Part shown: piece by piece, positions 59,747 through 64,000 of the stretch
Position numbering within the stretch: position 1 is the stretch's first letter
Layout of the letters: each line of letters starts with the position of its first letter
Origin: Ureibacillus acetophenoni
GTDB lineage: Bacteria > Bacillota > Bacilli > Bacillales_A > Planococcaceae
NCBI RefSeq assembly: GCF_900220965.1
Contig: NZ_OBQC01000015.1
Location: 1 to 64,000 of the forward strand
Reading direction: 5' to 3'
DNA length: 64,000 bases
Made by a program: the position numbers and the translations under genes
The notes under the pieces: model-generated
Databases searched by the model: none
Seen by the model: the letters and a program-made list of their open reading frames with translations, nothing else
Told to the model about the DNA's origin: nothing

Positions 59747-61045
59747 TTGGTTCTCCCTGCTTTACCTCTTATAGAGGTCATAGTTCTTTTCTTTACACTT
59801 TTTTACACATTACATATTATTCCGACATATAAAATGATCTTTATATGTGCAACTTTTATATTCATCCCATCCATAGGGCTACAATTTTTAGGTTATGAAT
59901 TTATAACTATAGCCTATATTTCAATCTGCACATTAATCTTTTTTAACTATGCTTCTAAATCTATTAGAGCTTTTGTCGATATGTGTTCACTAGTCTTCGG
60001 AGGAATTATTACTGAACACATAGCCTTTAGATTATCGTCCTTATTAGTTTTAGAAGGACTAATGTTTTCGTACATATATATTTCTCTTTATTTAGTTACA
60101 TTTTTCACTTTCACATACTACTATAAAAAGTTTATATTAAGAGTAAATCCTACTATAGTTGTTTCGGTGAAATCGCGTCTATTTATCGTTTTCACATCAG
60201 CATTAACTATCACACTTTTATGTTTAAATAGTATAAGTCTTGAACTTAACCAAGAGCTCATTATTTCAAGGGTTAAATTTGTATTAGAAGGAGTATATTT
60301 TTTTAGTATGATCGTTTTGTATAGAACATCTACAAAACGTATTGAAATTAAAGAAAGATTAGAACGACTCGAAATAGAAAATAAACAACATATGAATTAC
60401 ATGAATTCACTAGAAAAAATTAATAAAGAAATGCAAAAATTCCAGCATGACTATTCAAATATTTTACTATCGATTCGAGGTTACTTAGAAACTGATAACC
60501 TACCTGGATTAAAACACTATTTCCAATCGCATATTTTAAAAGCAGAACAAAATACACTTTTTAAGAATGAAGCTTTTAATAATCTAGACAATTTAAAACT
60601 CGTTGAATTAAAAGGTTTGCTAGCTACAAAAGTAATCCAAGCAGACCAACTTGGAATTAGGTTAGTTGTTGAGATTCCTGAACCGATAGATTCAATTGAC
60701 ATGGATATCATTGATTTAACTCGTATTATTGGAATACTAACTGACAATGCAATAGAGGCTTGCAGCAATCAAACGGACCCTCAAATTAGCATTGCATTCA
60801 TGAAAACAAATAATAATTCGACTTTAATTTGTATTGATAATACTGTTGAGGAATTTAAGATTCAACTAGATGATATTTATAAAGAAAACTTCTCTACTAA
60901 AGGAAAAAATCGAGGTATTGGATTAAATAATGTGAAAGACATTCTGAAAAACTACGATGCTGTCGATCTAACTACTCAAGTTGAAGATGGTTGGTTTATG
61001 CAGGAACTAGAAATTTCTATTAAGAAATTCGCTCTCTCTATATAA
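59747..61045 (+). CDS. AgrC-like sensor histidine kinase (GHKL/HPK10), orphan
   Basis: 432 residues. Six hydrophobic helices fill residues 1-200, then a coiled linker, the dimerisation box with phospho-acceptor His in FQHDYSNILLSIRGYL (about 228-243), the N-box LTDNAIEAC and G-box KNRGIGLNNVKDI. This is the peptide-sensing AgrC/ComD/BlpH group. No LytTR response regulator, AgrB or AgrD lies within the window, so its partner is elsewhere or it works alone. TTG start with GAGGTG. Confidence 0.88.
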   Translation: MVLPALPLIEVIVLFFTLFYTLHIIPTYKMIFICATFIFIPSIGLQFLGYEFITIAYISICTLIFFNYASKSIRAFVDMCSLVFGGIITEHIAFRLSSLLVLEGLMFSYIYISLYLVTFFTFTYYYKKFILRVNPTIVVSVKSRLFIVFTSALTITLLCLNSISLELNQELIISRVKFVLEGVYFFSMIVLYRTSTKRIEIKERLERLEIENKQHMNYMNSLEKINKEMQKFQHDYSNILLSIRGYLETDNLPGLKHYFQSHILKAEQNTLFKNEAFNNLDNLKLVELKGLLATKVIQADQLGIRLVVEIPEPIDSIDMDIIDLTRIIGILTDNAIEACSNQTDPQISIAFMKTNNNSTLICIDNTVEEFKIQLDDIYKENFSTKGKNRGIGLNNVKDILKNYDAVDLTTQVEDGWFMQELEISIKKFALSI

Positions 61046-61071
61046 GACATTTCATTTATATTTAATCAAAA

Positions 61072-61105
61072 TACGCTTATCCAAACTTGCTGGATAAGCG
61101 TTTAA
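61072..61105. terminator. Terminator after the AgrC-like gene
   Basis: ACGCTTATCC pairs with GGATAAGCGT followed by TTTAAT. Confidence 0.75.
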
Positions 61106-61151
61106 TATGTCTACTAGGACAGTTCTCCCCTATCCAAAGTAAACAATTTCC

Positions 61152-61736
61152 TTATTCTTCACGTTTTAAGCTAAAAGTGGTCACAATCTCACTAGATTTT
61201 TTTCGTTCACGCGCTTTAGGTATATCATCAAAATAACCTAATTGAAGCATTGAAATAATCCTCTCTCCTGATTTAGCCCCAATCACCGAGCGAAACTCAG
61301 GCGCATCTAAGTATTCTGGTGTTTTCCAACATGATCCTATTCCTAAATCCCAAGCAAGTAGTTGCATGTTTTGAATCATAGTACTTGCAGCAGCATAATC
61401 CTCTAACCGAATCTTTTGACGCACATCCTCAGGGACAATTACAAACACATAGGCACCAGGTGTCGTAAACTTTTGCATCTGTTTTTCTAGCGATTCAGCA
61501 GTTAGTTCTCTCCATTTCGGTATTGCAGTATCTCTAAGTAATTGCTGTAGATCCTTCAATTCATCTCCACACGCCACTACCATTCGCCATGGCTCACGAT
61601 TTTTATGATTTGGCGCCCATACGGCATCATCGATTATTTGCATTAATTTTTCACGCTCAACCGGCTGACCATTGAACTTCTTTATAGAACGCCTTTCTAC
61701 AATTGCTTTTCTAATCGATAAAGATTGTTCACTCAT
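61152..61736 (-). CDS. Nitroreductase-family protein
   Basis: 194 residues with the FMN-binding RRSIKKFNGQPVEREKLMQIIDDAVWAPNHKNREPWRMVV opening and GSCWKTPEYLDAPEF in the second half; DIPKARERKK precedes the C-terminal arm. It probably reduces quinones or nitro compounds with NAD(P)H. No ribosome binding site stronger than GGAG. Confidence 0.9.
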   Translation of the reverse strand: MSEQSLSIRKAIVERRSIKKFNGQPVEREKLMQIIDDAVWAPNHKNREPWRMVVACGDELKDLQQLLRDTAIPKWRELTAESLEKQMQKFTTPGAYVFVIVPEDVRQKIRLEDYAAASTMIQNMQLLAWDLGIGSCWKTPEYLDAPEFRSVIGAKSGERIISMLQLGYFDDIPKARERKKSSEIVTTFSLKREE

Positions 61737-61920
61737 TTTATTTTTCTCTCCTTAACAACGTTGTTGTCTCCAACAAGTTTATCCACTTTCATATTACAGA
61801 ATTTCTGTAATAGTATCCAAAGTTATTACTTTATTTTTTAATAAGTCCGTTCACTATGCATCTTTAGACCATTTCTACATCCAAACATCTAACAGTAGAT
61901 AAAAACGTTAGTTAAAGAAA

Positions 61921-62451
61921 TTAATTAAATACATCATCAATTTTATAATAATAGTAAATCGTGTTTGGCGTATATGCCCTTGAGTTTCTGTAGTCGTAAA
62001 GTCGATCTGCACTATTCACTGTATGTGCATGAATATACGGAACACCATTTACCATACTTGTCACAATCGTTGTATGGTTAATTCTACCGTCCCCTTCAAA
62101 ATCGTAACAAATGACATCACCAATCGTTAATTCTGAAGGTGAGTTAACCCTTTTTGCTGTTAGTCCTGATTTTGAATTATCTAAGTGTAATTTAAATGCA
62201 TGCGACACAGACCAACTATAACTCCAAGTTTCTCTAGCAAAAACACCGGGTCGATTGGATTGCCAACCATCTGTAATCCACCATCCTCTACCACGGTTTG
62301 GCATTCCTGTCATAGGCGCTCCACCTGCCCTCAAACATTGAGAAATAAAATTCGTACAATCATCTGTAAACGCCGGGTACCTTGGATTTCTTCCGTTCCA
62401 CCACGTTCTTGCATATTGTACAGCTGCTAGACGATTATAAACTGTTGGAAT
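61921..62451 (-). CDS. Amidase-domain protein (Amidase_6), start codon ATT
   Basis: 176 residues. TVYNRLAAVQYARTWWNGRNP and DDCTNFISQCLRAGG form the N-terminal half of an Amidase_6 domain with catalytic Cys, INHTTIV carries the His, and YYYYKIDDVFN is the end. The part before LRAGG is missing if the first normal start (TTG at 62334) is used. The full domain begins after GGAGGGACGAAG at an ATT codon (62451), directly after a stop codon upstream. No signal peptide, so a cytoplasmic or spore role is likely. Peptidoglycan amidase or other amide hydrolysis is inferred. Confidence 0.72.
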   Translation of the reverse strand: MPTVYNRLAAVQYARTWWNGRNPRYPAFTDDCTNFISQCLRAGGAPMTGMPNRGRGWWITDGWQSNRPGVFARETWSYSWSVSHAFKLHLDNSKSGLTAKRVNSPSELTIGDVICYDFEGDGRINHTTIVTSMVNGVPYIHAHTVNSADRLYDYRNSRAYTPNTIYYYYKIDDVFN

Positions 62452-62550
62452 CTTCGTCCCTCCTCTCTAACATCGTATGCATGTGACACATTTAATCTGC
62501 TAAATCGCGCTAATTTTTTCGTATTTATTGCTAAAGCTTAAATCTGCAAT

Positions 62551-62709
62551 GCTAACGCTATCCTCGAAGCAAAGAAATAACTCAAACGTTCTTTATTTGT
62601 TATATCATTTAAAATTAATGTTCCATTCTCATTTCTTTGCTTCTGCGACGCTAACGCTATCCTCGAAGCAAACAATTCAGTCAATCAGAGTTTGACTGAA
62701 TTGTTTGTA
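62551..62709. repeat. Composite inverted/direct repeat element
   Basis: A 23-bp direct repeat (GCTAACGCTATCCTCGAAGC plus AAA) occurs at 62551 and 62650. Between the copies GAAGCAAAGAAAT (62566) is inversely repeated by ATTTCTTTGCTTC (62631). After the second copy CAAACAATTCAGTCAA and TTTGACTGAATTGTTTG form a hairpin (62670-62709). No coding frame. It looks like a composite REP or MITE-like element. Confidence 0.75.
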
Positions 62710-62924
62710 ACCAAAATGAAACATTAAATTTCATATAAAATTTACCTTTCTCGCTAAAATAGATGATATATTATCTAGATATAAATCATATTTTAAGTTG
62801 CAAATGTAAAGTGTAAAATTAAAGATGTTAAGCATCCGTTTACTCCCTCTTTAGCTTCTTTTTTCCTATGTTAAATTGGGTGATGTTTTCTAAACGGTTG
62901 CTACGGGGTAAAGGAAGAATTGAT

Positions 62925-63965
62925 GTGAAAGGGTGTTTTGAATTGGCGCAGCACGCTGAACGAGAAATTATGGAGCGCACCCGTTTATGCGATAAAAATG
63001 GGAATTTAAATCCACTAGCTATTGGCTATGCTCGGAAACCATTAATTGATTGTAATTTATCAGGCCATTTTATGCGGAAGAAGAAATGGAACTATTGGTG
63101 CATTTTTGGGGAGGAAATTTTATTCTCTGTAACAGTTAGTCATTTAGACTATGCTGCGGTTTGTTTTGTTTATTTCTTAGAATACGAAACACAACGGTTC
63201 ATCGAAAAAACGATCACTATTCCACTCGGCGGTAAATTAAAAATGCCTACGAATGTTTTGGAACCCGTTCAATTCTCCAATTCGGAACTAACAATAAGCA
63301 TTACACACTTGCAATCGACTACCTATTTATCCGTCTCTTCCAACAACTTTGAAAATGACTCCCTCCAAGCAGAGTTAATCATTCAACATCCATTAGAAGA
63401 CGAAACATTAAATGTAGTCATTCCAAGAAATCGTAAAGTATTTCAATTTACTGCAAAGCACCATACATTACCGACAGCTGGGTTTGTTAAACTAGGAAAT
63501 CGTACTTATAAATTCAGCGGAGAAGAATGTTTTGCTGTTTTGGACTTTGGTCGTGGAATTTGGCCACGTGAAGTGACTTGGAATTGGGCAATGGCTTCAC
63601 AATTTGTAAGAAATCATCGTGTTGGTTTGAATTTTGGCGGGCAATGGACTGACGGGACTGGAATGACGGAAAATGCGATCTTCATTGATGGAAAAATGAC
63701 AAAAGTTCATGAAGATGTTGTGTTTACTTATGACCGAACGGATTTTATGAAACCTTGGTATGTGACTACAAAATTTTCAGATCAGGTGATGCTCACTTTC
63801 CATCCATTTTTCGAACGTGTTGCAAAAAATGAACTGAAAGTCGTAAATTCTGAAGTCCATCAGTTAGTTGGCTACTATAACGGACAAGTAAAATTAGAAG
63901 ATGGTAGCACATTTTTAATCCAACAAATGCTTGGATGTATTGAAGAACATGTGGCAAAATGGTAA
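62925..63965 (+). CDS. DUF2804 family protein
   Basis: About 346 residues. Family motifs include RTRLCDKNGNLNPLAIGYARKPL, LSGHFMRKKKWNYW and DFGRGIWPREVTWNWAMASQF, and the GLNFGGQWTDGTGMTENA block. A beta-rich protein of unknown function. The GTG at 62925 has AAAGGAAG seven bases upstream and starts close to the conserved part; earlier ATGs (62868, 62883) have poor signals. Confidence 0.85.
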   Translation: MKGCFELAQHAEREIMERTRLCDKNGNLNPLAIGYARKPLIDCNLSGHFMRKKKWNYWCIFGEEILFSVTVSHLDYAAVCFVYFLEYETQRFIEKTITIPLGGKLKMPTNVLEPVQFSNSELTISITHLQSTTYLSVSSNNFENDSLQAELIIQHPLEDETLNVVIPRNRKVFQFTAKHHTLPTAGFVKLGNRTYKFSGEECFAVLDFGRGIWPREVTWNWAMASQFVRNHRVGLNFGGQWTDGTGMTENAIFIDGKMTKVHEDVVFTYDRTDFMKPWYVTTKFSDQVMLTFHPFFERVAKNELKVVNSEVHQLVGYYNGQVKLEDGSTFLIQQMLGCIEEHVAKW

Positions 63966-64000
63966 AAACATTCCCCTTGCTCTATTCATAGTATTGAAGT

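Overview
The window is a low-GC chromosomal segment of a Gram-positive endospore former of the order Bacillales. The evidence is AT-rich codon use, strong GGAGG-type ribosome binding sites, frequent TTG/GTG starts, SLH-domain cell-surface proteins, CcpA- and PerR-like sites, and orthologues of typical Bacillus genes (ahpCF, a YtrA-type ABC operon, a YwrD-like gamma-glutamyltransferase, rlmD, alkA). SLH proteins together with REP-like GTACCTGGTAC palindromes suggest a Lysinibacillus/Bacillus relative, but the species cannot be named from sequence alone. There is no rRNA, tRNA, IS element, prophage or CRISPR array.

Layout. 0.4-7 kb: a P-loop kinase, two tandem duplicate SLH/PPC surface proteins, and an SLH-anchored glucosaminidase. 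7-9.5 kb: a MutS2-like ATPase without Smr domain behind a leader that looks like a ribosome-controlled attenuator. 9.5-20 kb: small metabolic and stress genes, duplicated EamA transporters, a GntR-ABC operon with operator, and a gamma-glutamyltransferase. 20-33 kb: ahpC-ahpF, a TPR-GGDEF cyclase, a lipoprotein, a CPT-like kinase, an oxidoreductase, and an aldehyde dehydrogenase-DUF779 pair with a cre site. 33-43 kb: acetyltransferases, AlkA, an ATP-grasp ligase, unknown pairs, a type I toxin-antitoxin locus and a ParA operon. 43.6-47.2 kb: a YcaO/E1-like RiPP enzyme pair divergent from an NprR/PlcR-like regulator with an overlapping small secreted peptide gene. 47-64 kb: NUDIX and VOC proteins, two large surface-type proteins without signal peptides, an oxidoreductase with an ECF41-like sigma factor, rlmD, an orphan AgrC-like kinase, a nitroreductase, an amidase and a DUF2804 protein.

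The most interesting locus is 43.6-47.2 kb. It looks like a cell-cell-signalling-controlled azole/thioamide-type peptide modification system with no obvious separate precursor. Other notable items are two unrelated-looking intergenic regions (about 4.97-5.51 and 26.39-26.94 kb) that carry the same degenerate array of GTMAAC-N3-GTTGAC sites every ~156 bp; the attenuator in front of the MutS2-like gene; the complete type I toxin-antitoxin locus at 41.3-41.65 kb; and three genes whose reading frame begins at a non-ATG/GTG/TTG codon behind a strong ribosome binding site.
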